Positions 22,346 through 30,912 of a stretch of DNA of 64,000 bases are shown here, piece by piece (positions within the stretch are counted from its first letter, which is position 1; each line of letters begins with the position of its first letter). Origin of the DNA: Spirosoma linguale DSM 74. Its GTDB lineage: Bacteria; Bacteroidota; Bacteroidia; Cytophagales; Spirosomataceae. Location: contig CP001769.1 in assembly GCA_000024525.1 (NCBI GenBank), positions 1,054,001 through 1,118,000 of the forward strand, in the 5' to 3' direction. Below the pieces are notes generated by a model. It ran no database searches, was not told where the DNA came from, and saw only the letters and a list, made by a program, of their open reading frames with translations. Made by a program: the position numbers and the translations under genes.

Positions 22346-25300
22346 CTACCTGCGGGCCTGCTGCGATTCGTAATAACGAGCCAGAAAATGATAGATCACC
22401 ATCTCCTGCGTTCGCTGCTGGGAGACAAATAAGCGGTTTAAACTCATATGCATGTAGCTCGCCAGCAGGTCTGGTATTGATGAACTGGGACACTTTGAGG
22501 TGATGTCCCGAACGCAAGGCCGTAAAAGGGTCGACCTTTCTACAAGGATACTGGTCGTAGAGTTTCCTGTAGACTGATGACCGGAAAGGTCATAGGCGAT
22601 CCGGTCATGTTCCGACCGGAAGCGGGCGTTAAGCTGTTGCCGCAGGGTTCGGTCGGCTTGGTGTTCAGCCAGGAACTGTTCCTGCAAGTGTCGCAATAAG
22701 TTGACTTTTTCCCTTGTGTCTACGTTAAAATCAGCTAATAGGCTATCGCAGCTTTGCATTGCAAACCGCCAGCGATCAGCGGAATTAGTCTCTTGCACTA
22801 AGTAACGCAGTATGGCCCAGCTATCGGCCGCGAACAGGCGTTCCGTTTCAGTTATAGTAATGGCTCCGTAGCGGTCAAGCTCACGTTCATACGTATCAAT
22901 CTGCACCCGGTATATGACCCCTGACTTACGGTACGGTGCTGTCCACTCCGACAGCCGGTCCAGAATTGTACCGTAGAATTTAGGAATCGTGCATTGCAGC
23001 CGTAAACGAAGGTGTGTTTCTGGATCAGCATACCGAACGAAAAACCAATTTTGAATCGTTCCTGCCGTCAGTAGTTCCTGAACAAACGGGAAAATCATCT
23101 TCTTGAGCAGTTCATCGGCAATCTGCACCCCAGAATATAATTTGACGTATAACCATTCACTACCGGGATCAAAAGACCGCATAACCTGTTCATCGGCAGG
23201 GCACCCGTCGGCTCCATTTTGCCGGTTTATCAGCCGCGAAAACGCGGGCTGCTCAATGGGAGAAGGATGTCTTGGTGAGGGAGCTAGCGTTTGGCACGGG
23301 ATGACAATCTCGTTCACGTAAGCTCCCTTATCATCGCGAAGCCAGCACTGCTCTGGCGTCGCTACCCATTCTACTAAATGAACGGTAGGTTGCCGCCGGA
23401 CTTCTTCGGCCAATAGTTGCCACCCCAGATCCGTATCCAGATCAAGGACTAATTCATTATCTCCGTCAGCAACGGCAATCCAGCGGGGTAATTGATAGGT
23501 TGTGCGAAGGTGACTTTTAAGCGCGTCAGTCGAACCAAGGGGTAGGGATACCGAACGCAGGAGCCACCGTGCCCGACTTAGGATTACGTTCCGATAACTA
23601 ATCCGGGGGAGAAAGGGCTGTTCGCGGAGTGGCCCCCAATCCCAGTATATATTCAGCGAACTGTCCTGGTGTTGCAAGTCGGCCAGAAATTGATAAATGC
23701 TTGGGCCAAAGCGGTAGTTATGGGCCGTAGACAACCGGGGAATAACTTCCTTCTGGTGTCGTTCTGACCACAAACTAATTCGGCCATTTGTCCGTACACT
23801 GACATGTAAATCGTTTAGATACAGTTGGTCCGATTCATCAACCGATGCTTGGTTAACGATGGGTATCTCGTACCGGCGAAGGACGGGCCGCTGGAGAATA
23901 TTACCCACCCTGTCGTCAGGCAAGTGAATAATTTCGGCGAAAATAGCATCGGGTCGCTGCTGTTCTTCCCGGTGCAGGCATGCGCGAACGTGATTCGTCA
24001 ATACCCTCGAATGTGCACAAAAACGCCCCAACAAGTTAGCGACCGATGGGCCTTGCGCAGCTAGCAGATTAAATTTAAAATCTCCTTGATCCACGGCCAT
24101 GGATGATGTGCCGAGTAGGTTGCCGAATAAATAAAAACTATCGGGTAGGGTTGGTGCATTAGCCGTACCTAACGAATGTAAATCGTCGTCGGTCAATTCG
24201 ACCGCCAGTTGATGCTCCCGTAGTGACCGACTAAACGTTGCCACTAAAAGGTTCTCATAAGCCTCCCAAGTGAACGCGTTCGATTCAGAAGCTGCCACGA
24301 ACGATAAGCCATCCAGTAGAGAAGAATAATCCGATTCGGTGCCGACAGCGTCGCCATAGCCAACCCCAAACTCAGCATCCAACGCCTTCAGCAGCGGTAT
24401 AGTACGGTCTTCGTACCGACTTCGAAACCGCTGGGCGAAGCTGACTAACTGTGCATTTGGACGGGGGCGGTGCAACGGGAGTAACTGCTCTATTTGCCGA
24501 AGAATGGTTTGCACGACACGCCGGTTGAGTTGATTGACAGGTGTGTTAACGAATAAGTCGGTCTGGATCAGATGTTGAGATAGGGGGGGAGAAAAATGAC
24601 GGGTCAATGTGGACAAAACCCTTTGATGGGTCGTGCAAGCGTCTGTGTTTGTTGAGGCAAGCAGAGAGCCTATAGCTGTCAAAACCTCCAGTATGGCATC
24701 GGTTCCGGTAAACTCCCGTAACCGGCTTTGCAGTTGTATCAGCATGGGAGGTCCGGTCAGCATCGGTTCAAGCTCACTGATTAGCAATTGCTGTTCAATC
24801 AGTTGATCCACAAATGTGGTGGCAGCATCCAACGTAATTCCGATAGCTACTAATGTCTCGGCTAATTGAGCAGATGTCGCCCCACTTTGTGCCCGTTGTA
24901 GCACGGCTTCCAATGGAGTAGAAATTAGTACAGAAGCCGTAAAATAGTGCCGCTCCTGTCCGTTATCGTCGTGTTCGGCGTAGCGCAATTCATCACCAAC
25001 GATGTAGCGACTGTTATTAGGGGAAAACCGTAGCTGCGGCCGGATAAGAGGGTCGTTTGTAAGTTCCCTTACCAGCTGGGCAATGCAGCTCATATCCAGT
25101 CGATGGTGAGGAACGAAACGCAGCTCTTTACCAAAGGTCACCTCCGTTGCCTTGGCTATTGCCCCTACTGAGCAGCCCGCCATTATCCCGAATGGTGTGG
25201 CTCGGGTACTCATACGCAGCGCATATTTCCAGAGCGTTCGGCGGAAGGCAGGTGGCACTGGCCAGCCAGTTGTTCGCAGGTGGTCTATGGTTTGCTGGTA

Positions 25301-25456
25301 AAGTGAAGGTGAGGCTACGAAGAGTGCTTCGCTAAGTGTTCCTTCCTCCCATAACGCCTTCAATTGAGCGTCGGCCTCTTCGCTGTGCGTCGACACACTG
25401 AGAAAAGCAAGAGCAGGGACCCGCAATAGATAGAAATTGGCCAAATCGATTGCCAT
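22346..25456 (-). CDS. LanB-type lantibiotic dehydratase (full length)
   Basis: 1036 residues, the size of an undivided class I dehydratase. The N-terminal glutamylation domain is marked by 'FRRTLWKYALRMSTRATPFG' and 'IMAGCSVG' (about 85-115), 'HHRLDMSCIAQLV', and later 'ILQRPVLRRYEIPIV'. The C-terminal elimination / thiopeptide-type domain (about 755-1030) is marked by 'SEWLYVKLYSGVQIADELL', 'IQNWFFVRYADPETHLRLRL' and 'YERELDRYG'. Family enzymes glutamylate Ser/Thr with glutamyl-tRNA and eliminate to dehydroamino acids. It is the first gene of the precursor/maturase run and follows a hairpin at 25483. No LanC is present in the window, so dehydroamino acids may remain open or be closed by another enzyme. 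Confidence 0.93.
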   Translation of the reverse strand: MAIDLANFYLLRVPALAFLSVSTHSEEADAQLKALWEEGTLSEALFVASPSLYQQTIDHLRTTGWPVPPAFRRTLWKYALRMSTRATPFGIMAGCSVGAIAKATEVTFGKELRFVPHHRLDMSCIAQLVRELTNDPLIRPQLRFSPNNSRYIVGDELRYAEHDDNGQERHYFTASVLISTPLEAVLQRAQSGATSAQLAETLVAIGITLDAATTFVDQLIEQQLLISELEPMLTGPPMLIQLQSRLREFTGTDAILEVLTAIGSLLASTNTDACTTHQRVLSTLTRHFSPPLSQHLIQTDLFVNTPVNQLNRRVVQTILRQIEQLLPLHRPRPNAQLVSFAQRFRSRYEDRTIPLLKALDAEFGVGYGDAVGTESDYSSLLDGLSFVAASESNAFTWEAYENLLVATFSRSLREHQLAVELTDDDLHSLGTANAPTLPDSFYLFGNLLGTSSMAVDQGDFKFNLLAAQGPSVANLLGRFCAHSRVLTNHVRACLHREEQQRPDAIFAEIIHLPDDRVGNILQRPVLRRYEIPIVNQASVDESDQLYLNDLHVSVRTNGRISLWSERHQKEVIPRLSTAHNYRFGPSIYQFLADLQHQDSSLNIYWDWGPLREQPFLPRISYRNVILSRARWLLRSVSLPLGSTDALKSHLRTTYQLPRWIAVADGDNELVLDLDTDLGWQLLAEEVRRQPTVHLVEWVATPEQCWLRDDKGAYVNEIVIPCQTLAPSPRHPSPIEQPAFSRLINRQNGADGCPADEQVMRSFDPGSEWLYVKLYSGVQIADELLKKMIFPFVQELLTAGTIQNWFFVRYADPETHLRLRLQCTIPKFYGTILDRLSEWTAPYRKSGVIYRVQIDTYERELDRYGAITITETERLFAADSWAILRYLVQETNSADRWRFAMQSCDSLLADFNVDTREKVNLLRHLQEQFLAEHQADRTLRQQLNARFRSEHDRIAYDLSGHQSTGNSTTSILVERSTLLRPCVRDITSKCPSSSIPDLLASYMHMSLNRLFVSQQRTQEMVIYHFLARYYESQQARR

Positions 25457-25482
25457 ATTGCCATACTATTTAGTATACGAAC

Positions 25483-25510
25483 AGGCACCAGGTCCTGGAA
25501 CCTGATGCCT
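25483..25510. promoter_or_regulatory. 28-base near-palindrome just upstream of the LanB gene
   Basis: The arms AGGCACCAGGTCCT and GGAACCTGATGCCT pair at 11 of 14 positions. The element is 26 bp before the LanB start. Next to it, nearer the gene, is ATACT-ATTT-AGTAT (complement ATACTAAATAGTAT). It could be a leader-RNA hairpin or terminator separating the LytTR genes from the RiPP operon, or a binding site for the LytTR regulator. No T-tract is apparent on the minus strand. Confidence 0.5.
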
Positions 25511-26067
25511 GACGCAGTTTATTTTGTCTGAACGGTTTTAGAGGGGCGTTACAACAGAATCTGATTTGCCTACTGTAAGATGACACGCCAGATAGGCCAC
25601 GATTCAACTAGATTAGATCGCTGTGCGGTGGTGCAATGGCCTTTCTCAGGAGAGATGAAAATTATATCGACCATTTGCGGGGCTTACCAATATGCGCAAA
25701 GCAGCCGTGTCAACAGAGTCGGGACTATAAGCAAGTTTCTACACCACAAGACACAGTTGTCGATATCTATTCGTTTTCATCTGGGTCCACTTTTGAACTA
25801 TGCGGTTAATAAGTACCTAAAGTCACTGTGGTGGGCCAGGTCGTGGTTTTTCCCGGCTTACTAATTGCCCTGCGTGACTTGGTTAAACAGGAGATGCGTT
25901 TTTTGTTCAGCAGCAATGTGGGTGAGAGAGTTGTGTTGTTTTTCATTTAGTTAGGGAAGTAGGTGTATAAAATAAATTTGTCGATTAAAAATGGCGAGTA
26001 TTCTATAATCCTCAAATACATTTAGACCAACTTAACTAAATACTCGACCAAAATGGACTTAATGTTC
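25511..26067. other. Intergenic stretch between the LytTR regulator and the LanB gene
   Basis: About 560 bp without a convincing gene. A plus-strand frame at 25580-25864 has no recognisable pattern and odd composition. Just before the LytTR gene end there are inverted 8-mers CGAGTATT (25995-26002) and AATACTCG (26039-26046), 36 bp apart. The length is enough for an independent promoter for the LanB operon, which is probably here. I could not pick a clear -7/-33 pair. Confidence 0.45.
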
Positions 26068-26817
26068 TTATTCAGGGACAGTGCGGCCAATAAATGTGTT
26101 TCTTAGCGATTCCAGCACGGCAGCACGGTAGCTAAGTCCAATTGTAACCTCCTGCTTATTTATTGTTTCGATGGTATTACCCTGAATGGCCTTGATTGCT
26201 TTTTTACGAACTAAGTATGACCGGTTGATACGCAGAAATTGGCCTTTAGGGAGTAATTCCTCCATTTTGTTCATAGTGAGGTACGTGACGATTATCCGGT
26301 CGGCTAAGTGAATCTTCACATAGTCTTTTAATCCTTCCATAAACACGACATCATCTGTATTGATTTGTAGGAGTTTTGTGCCTTCTTTGATCCAGAAATA
26401 CTGCCCATCTGCAATCTTGGAGTCAGCTACAATCGGCATTTTAACCCCGTTGATTCGATCAATTGCCCGATTGATGCTTCGCATGAACCGGTCGAAGGGA
26501 ATTGGCTTAATCAAGTAATCCGTCACGTCATACGTATACCCGTCTACAGCCAACTCTGTATGTGCCGTAGTTATGATAATTTGTGGTCGGTTAGCGGAAA
26601 AGGTCTGCAGCAATTCGAACCCTGTCATTTCAGGCATTGTGATATCTAAAAACACAATGTCAGGTCGATACTGCTCAATGGCCTCCATAGCCGCTACGGC
26701 ATGATTGGCTTTGCCAATCATGCGTAGTGACTGGAGCCGATCAACAAACTTTTCAATTAAATTTTGAGCTAACGGCTCGTCGTCAACAACGAGACAAGAG
26801 TAGGTACGTTGTTCCAT
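26068..26817 (-). CDS. LytTR-family response regulator
   Basis: 249 residues. The receiver domain (1-125) has 'CLVVDDEPLAQNLIEKFV', phospho-acceptor Asp58 in 'PDIVFLDITMPEMTG', 'IIITTAHTELAVDGY' and Lys in 'DYLIKPIPFDRF'. The LytTR DNA-binding domain (about 145-245) has 'IKEGTKLLQINTDDVVFMEG', 'DYVKIHL' and 'FLRINRSYLVRKKAIKAI'. It starts 31 bp after the sensor kinase stop. Being immediately upstream of, and co-directional with, the RiPP genes makes it the obvious pathway regulator, by analogy with LytTR control of bacteriocin loci. Control here is inferred. Confidence 0.94.
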   Translation of the reverse strand: MEQRTYSCLVVDDEPLAQNLIEKFVDRLQSLRMIGKANHAVAAMEAIEQYRPDIVFLDITMPEMTGFELLQTFSANRPQIIITTAHTELAVDGYTYDVTDYLIKPIPFDRFMRSINRAIDRINGVKMPIVADSKIADGQYFWIKEGTKLLQINTDDVVFMEGLKDYVKIHLADRIIVTYLTMNKMEELLPKGQFLRINRSYLVRKKAIKAIQGNTIETINKQEVTIGLSYRAAVLESLRNTFIGRTVPE

Positions 26818-26848
26818 TTGATTGAGTGGCTGGCTTGGTAAGGGTAGG

Positions 26849-28003
26849 TTAAGTTAATGTAGCTAATGTTTCTGGCTCGAGTTGTAGCATTAAGTCCACG
26901 ATAAACATATTAGTTTCGTCACGGATAGTAAGCGTATGTCGGTCAGGAAACAGTAATTTTAGCCGCCGTTGAGTATTAACGATACCGACTCCCACTGGGC
27001 GGTTTATTGCTTTCCGTCGGACATCCGGCGGGGGTTTAGAGTTTTCCACTCTAAAATGCAGAACCCCGTTTTCGGTTGTCTGTACCCTAACAGCGGCCCA
27101 GGCTTGGCGATAAGTGGAATTGATGCCGTGCTTGAAAGCGTTCTCAACAAACGTTACTAATAAAAGAGGGGGAATCTGGAACTGCTCTAACGGGCCATCA
27201 TGATGGAAAGATAATGTTGTACGCTCGTGTTGCCGAACCGCTTCAAGAGCGATATACTCACGCAAAAAGTCAACCTCCCGCACAAGTGGGATTGTTGGAT
27301 TTGCCGTTTCGTACAACGCGTAGCGTAATAGCTTTGATAAGCGTAGCAGAACACCACCCGCTTCATCGTCTGTGCCGGCTACCATTGAGTAGACGCTGTT
27401 GAGAGAATTTAGTACAAAGTGCGGTTGAATCTGGGCCTGTAAAAAATTCAGCTCTAGTTTGAGGTTGTCACGTTCCAATTCAGCTGCCTTGGTACGCACC
27501 ATCAACATATCTTTGACTATTTTTCCTGCTATTGGCACAGCTAAACTTGATAATGTGAATGACCAGTTTATCAATAGCGTATTTTCTCCAAAGAGTACTT
27601 TTAGAAAACCATTATGGCCAAGAGCTTTAGGGACACTGGTTAGAATATGGTATGTGTTTGCAATCCAGCCGTACAATAGGTAGTTGGAAAGCGTGTTCAA
27701 CGTATAGACACCAGCTAAGCATATAAAAACATTGAGCCACTTACCCCTATATATGTTAGGTAATCCAAAAAACGCGAACAGGTAATAACTGCCTGCTATT
27801 GTAGGCAGATCAAATAGGATCACAACCAAGTAAACCTGCCAGGCAGCTCCCCTCAATATCCACGTATGTGTATACACTTGGAAAAGACCTACTACTATCC
27901 AGATTGTACTATGCATAAATAGCCTTTCTCGAAACGTTGGTTTTAGTAGTCGGTGAAAAACCGTCGATGTTAACCAACTTTCGGGGGGCATTATTACAGC
28001 CAT
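26849..28003 (-). CDS. LytS-type sensor histidine kinase
   Basis: 384 residues. Several membrane helices lie in the first 165 residues (about 31-55, 57-80, 91-113, 141-160). The His_kinase (PF06580) box is 'LQAQIQPHFVLNSLNSVY', with phospho-accepting His195. The HATPase part has 'LLLVTFVENAFKHGI' and 'GVGIVNTQRRLKLLFP'. It has no periplasmic domain, so any signal is sensed in or near the membrane. This is the usual partner of LytTR regulators in the phylum, and the regulator follows 31 bp later. A good Bacteroidota-type promoter precedes it at 28055-28086. Confidence 0.93.
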   Translation of the reverse strand: MAVIMPPESWLTSTVFHRLLKPTFRERLFMHSTIWIVVGLFQVYTHTWILRGAAWQVYLVVILFDLPTIAGSYYLFAFFGLPNIYRGKWLNVFICLAGVYTLNTLSNYLLYGWIANTYHILTSVPKALGHNGFLKVLFGENTLLINWSFTLSSLAVPIAGKIVKDMLMVRTKAAELERDNLKLELNFLQAQIQPHFVLNSLNSVYSMVAGTDDEAGGVLLRLSKLLRYALYETANPTIPLVREVDFLREYIALEAVRQHERTTLSFHHDGPLEQFQIPPLLLVTFVENAFKHGINSTYRQAWAAVRVQTTENGVLHFRVENSKPPPDVRRKAINRPVGVGIVNTQRRLKLLFPDRHTLTIRDETNMFIVDLMLQLEPETLATLT

Positions 28004-28054
28004 ATATCTAAAATATAATAAATATTGACCTAATTCTATAAACTATGTTATTTT

Positions 28055-28086
28055 CAAATATACAGTATTAATTAACTTACAATCAA
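28055..28086 (-). promoter_or_regulatory. Bacteroidota-type promoter of the sensor kinase gene
   Basis: On the minus strand the -7 element reads TATATTTG (complement at 28055-28062) and the -33 element TTG (complement at 28084-28086), with 21 bases between. This fits the TTG-N19..21-TAnnTTTG consensus of the phylum. The ATG at 28003 lies about 50 bases downstream. Confidence 0.62.
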
Positions 28087-28970
28087 CTTGTTGGAGTAAA
28101 TGTATTCAAAAGGTAAATGGCTTCCTTAGTATGGAGAACTACCCTAAACGCTGCGTTTGCCCTCATATTACCCAGATTTTCACGTGACACATATTTTGGA
28201 ATACCTCATAACCTAGTTCTTTCGACTATTTTGCCTTGATGCGTATGCCAGGTCAGACCGCTCCGGTGGCCCGGATATCCGTAAATCCAAGCCTTTGTGG
28301 GGTTCCTCGAATACCAGATTCAACGGGGTGACCCAAGTCATAGAAATGAGGGTTGTCAGGCCCATTAGAAAGATAATGACGGGGTCGCCCGTGCGGGTCT
28401 ATTCAGGAAAATGGTTGTCGTATGCGACGGATTGTATTGGACAAATATTAAAACATACTGTCTTGCATAAACGCTGATTCTGAGAGCTGGCGTTTTTGTA
28501 TTGAACCCTACGATTCATCTTGGCAGCGGTCTACAATGTACAAAGGTGATCCGGTTTTTTACCGAGTGCGAAGCTTTCATTTCGTCTTTTCACAACTCGA
28601 CTTTAGGGCGGTTGACCTGTTGAAGGCTACGTTGTCAACGCACCTTAGCTTGGTCTTCTAAACTTAGGCCGTTCCCCTGTTGCAGAAGAATCAAAAAGCT
28701 GCCTAACCGGGGCTCGTTTGAAGTCAACTGAAGCCACCAAACGAGCCCAAAGCGGCCGAACTGGGAAAATAGATTTCGTGTGAATGCCGAAGCAAATGGC
28801 TTTCGTTGAATAATGCCAATCTCTGGCCGACTAACGCTGGGACTTTGTGGCGAGACTACGCACAACAGGGGGCGGTGCCGAAGCTCTGGCCAGCGAGTAA
28901 TTTAATAGATTTATGAGTTGCGCAACGTTCGGCCAAATTTGGCGGAACGTTGGTATATGAACACGGTAAG
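28087..28970. other. Gene-poor stretch upstream of the RiPP sensor kinase
   Basis: About 880 bp in which I see no supported gene. Short frames on both strands (for example plus 28295-28477 and minus 28635-28865) have no family pattern. One minus-strand stretch (about 28230-28400) reads 'GDPVIIFLMGLTTLISM' and 'DLRISGPPERSD', which faintly recalls an alpha/beta-hydrolase start. If so, it is a decayed fragment. This stretch marks the upstream edge of the RiPP locus. Confidence 0.4.
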
Positions 28971-29549
28971 CTATTTTCCTGTAGTGGACCAATGAGGTAA
29001 ATCATCGGCAATTTTATTAAAAACATTGTAGGATGCTCCAATTGTTCTCAAATCATTGAATACATTCACTGTTATGAATGCCCCATCCTGCTTCGCGATT
29101 TCTTTACCGTTAAATTCAGAAATTGTCATATCAATTGCATTCCCAGAAATATGATTAGACATCAGAGCAGGAGGAGTCTTTGTTGTTGCTATACCATAAG
29201 CATTAACCATTTCTTTTGCTGCTTTTATTGAGTCCTCTATGTTTCCATGAAACCATTCAATATTTACGTCATTCATTGAAGGGACGTTTCTTGGATCTTG
29301 CTTTGAATGTGCTATCAAAAAACTAAAGTGCATGAGGTACGCTCTTTGGGGGGGACGTAAAGTTGCAGAGACACTTACAGTGGCCCCAGCCCTTTTTAAG
29401 GCATTTATAAATGCCTTAATATTCTCTCGAAAAGGAGAGGATAGAGCCTCTAAACTCTTTGATGTTGGAAACATTGCAACCCAAATTTTTCCGCTTAAAA
29501 GCTTGGGCGCTACAGCAGTAAGGCCATTAGCCGAAACTTCGGTATTCAT
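28971..29549 (-). CDS. M15-like peptidase (D-Ala-D-Ala carboxypeptidase fold)
   Basis: 192 residues. The pattern of zinc D,D-/L,D-peptidases of the M15 group is present: 'ATVSVSATLRPPQRAYLMHF' (the S-x-x-R-P element), His133 in 'LMSNHISGNAIDMTI' with Asp140 (SxHxxGxAxD), and 'LPHWSTTGK' at the C-terminus with His186. These three residues would bind zinc. The family cleaves peptidoglycan stem peptides and occurs in phage endolysins, toxins and cell-wall enzymes. There is no signal peptide, so it is either released by another route or acts as an injected or lytic effector. Its neighbours give no clear context. Confidence 0.72.
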   Translation of the reverse strand: MNTEVSANGLTAVAPKLLSGKIWVAMFPTSKSLEALSSPFRENIKAFINALKRAGATVSVSATLRPPQRAYLMHFSFLIAHSKQDPRNVPSMNDVNIEWFHGNIEDSIKAAKEMVNAYGIATTKTPPALMSNHISGNAIDMTISEFNGKEIAKQDGAFITVNVFNDLRTIGASYNVFNKIADDLPHWSTTGK

Positions 29550-30251
29550 ATTTTTAACGGTTAGATGGTTAAACTACTTAACTATTCTTAAAATGGTCCG
29601 GTCGTTGGCCCCTACGTCGCCGAGGTCGAATTCCATCATCTCGGCGACGCACGCAGCGTAACCTCGCAGTAGCGGCCAGGCTTGTCCAACGGCCGCACCA
29701 CGGCCAGTAGCTGTAGTGATCAAACTCCGGCTTGCCGCCCTACCAGCCCTCTGTGAGTCGTCGGCATCAAGGTATTTATCGGGCAGGGCCATGCGCTGGG
29801 CAATCAGTTGTTTGCGGAGTTTGGTGCGCCGGGGTACCCGTCTGCCCCATGAGGTAGCCAGCGTAGCGCTTTCTTCATCACTAACATGAATACTAACTGC
29901 AATACTTCTAAAAACTTAAAACTAAAAAAAGGGTGTTTTCCCGGTTTTTTATAATCGTAAATAAATCTTGTCAGCGAACTTTTATTACTTGTTGATTTGT
30001 GAATTAGTTTGTTGGAAGTTTCGGAGTCATTGACAACTGAATTACGGAATGTGTAGACATCTATTAGACGAAGGAAAATTCTCAATAAACCCTCCTGAGT
30101 GAGACAATGGGACGTTTATTTATACGACTTTTTTAATAACTGTCAACGACTATCCGTAGTATACGAAAGGTTATTCCTGGTACTTACTTTGCACAGAAAG
30201 GGTAGCAATTGGCGACTATACTAAACAGATACAATAAGACAGAGAATAGGA
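29550..30251. other. Stretch with unassigned short frames
   Basis: About 700 bp. A GC-rich minus-strand frame at 29574-29792 (72 residues, MALPDKYLDADDSQRAGRAA..) lies 24 bp before the M15-like gene. It extends upstream as 'RRVPRRTKLRKQLIAQR' without a stop, so it may be part of an old, now truncated gene. I do not recognise it. The part from 29800 to 30250 is AT-rich and shows no supported gene. Confidence 0.35.
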
Positions 30252-30629
30252 ATGAAAAAATCTAAATCAATAGCAGGAATGGTTGGCCCAACACTAATAG
30301 TTATGGTCTTATCCGAATTGAAATTATGGAATCCTACCCTCTATGATACTCAGATAGTACCCCTTATTTATCTAAATGGTGTGCTTCTTTTTATTGCCGG
30401 CCTGGCAATTGTACGGGGGCATAATATCTGGAACTTTAGTTGGCAGACTTTCGTAACGCTGGTAGGATATATTGGAATTCTACTTGGAATATTTCGGATG
30501 TTTTTTCCTCATATTCAGAAGAATGAATTTAAGGATAATGGGTTTATTCTAAGCCTGGAATTGCTGTTAATTCTTTTGGGAGCGTTTTTGACATACAAAG
30601 CCTATTTTCAAAAAACTAGTAATCGTTAG
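30252..30629 (+). CDS. Small integral membrane protein, unknown function
   Basis: 125 residues with four predicted hydrophobic helices: about 8-24, 35-53 ('VPLIYLNGVLLFIAGLAIV'), 64-83 ('WQTFVTLVGYIGILLGIFRM') and 98-117 ('FILSLELLLILLGAFLTYKAY'). There is no family-specific motif. It is preceded by 'TACTTTG', a possible weak -7 element, about 50 bases upstream of the start. It stands alone between the M15-like region and the split outer membrane protein. Hypothetical, but the composition and length make it a credible gene. Confidence 0.65.
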   Translation: MKKSKSIAGMVGPTLIVMVLSELKLWNPTLYDTQIVPLIYLNGVLLFIAGLAIVRGHNIWNFSWQTFVTLVGYIGILLGIFRMFFPHIQKNEFKDNGFILSLELLLILLGAFLTYKAYFQKTSNR

Positions 30630-30687
30630 TTGAGTTTGCTCCTAAAGCGGACCACCTCAAGTACAGTAATGTAAAGCTACAAGTCAT

Positions 30688-30912
30688 TTAAAATCTATAC
30701 ATTAGCTGAGCTTGTAAACTTAGTTGATACGAGTGGAAATAAGAGTAGGAGGGATGTGGTTCAATATTATATTGAATCGTTGGTTGAGCAATTAATGACA
30801 TACGCTCAGTAAGGCTATATATGACCCCTACTCCTAGTAAAGGAGTAACAACTACAGCTTTGCCAAGTTTTATGGGTACTACCTCGCCATTTACATTATT
30901 GATCCGTGAGTA
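30688..30912 (-). pseudogene. C-terminal fragment of an outer membrane protein split by IS630
   Basis: The minus-strand reading 'TYSRINNVNGEVVPIKLGKA', then 'VVVTPLLGVGVIYSLTERMS', to 'SYQLSLQAQLMYRF' is the end of a small outer membrane beta-barrel, with the terminal Phe typical of such proteins. Its N-terminal part lies on the other side of the IS630 element at 31953-32405. The start codon that would extend the frame lies inside the insertion sequence and is accidental. After removing the element the two halves are in different frames, so a small indel accompanies the insertion. Confidence 0.72.

Noticed and set aside
25580..25864. Plus-strand open frame of 94 residues before the LanB gene
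   Set aside because: No family pattern, unlikely composition, and it opposes the surrounding operon.
29804..30085. Minus-strand open frame of 93 residues
   Set aside because: AT-rich, no recognisable pattern, and no supporting neighbours.
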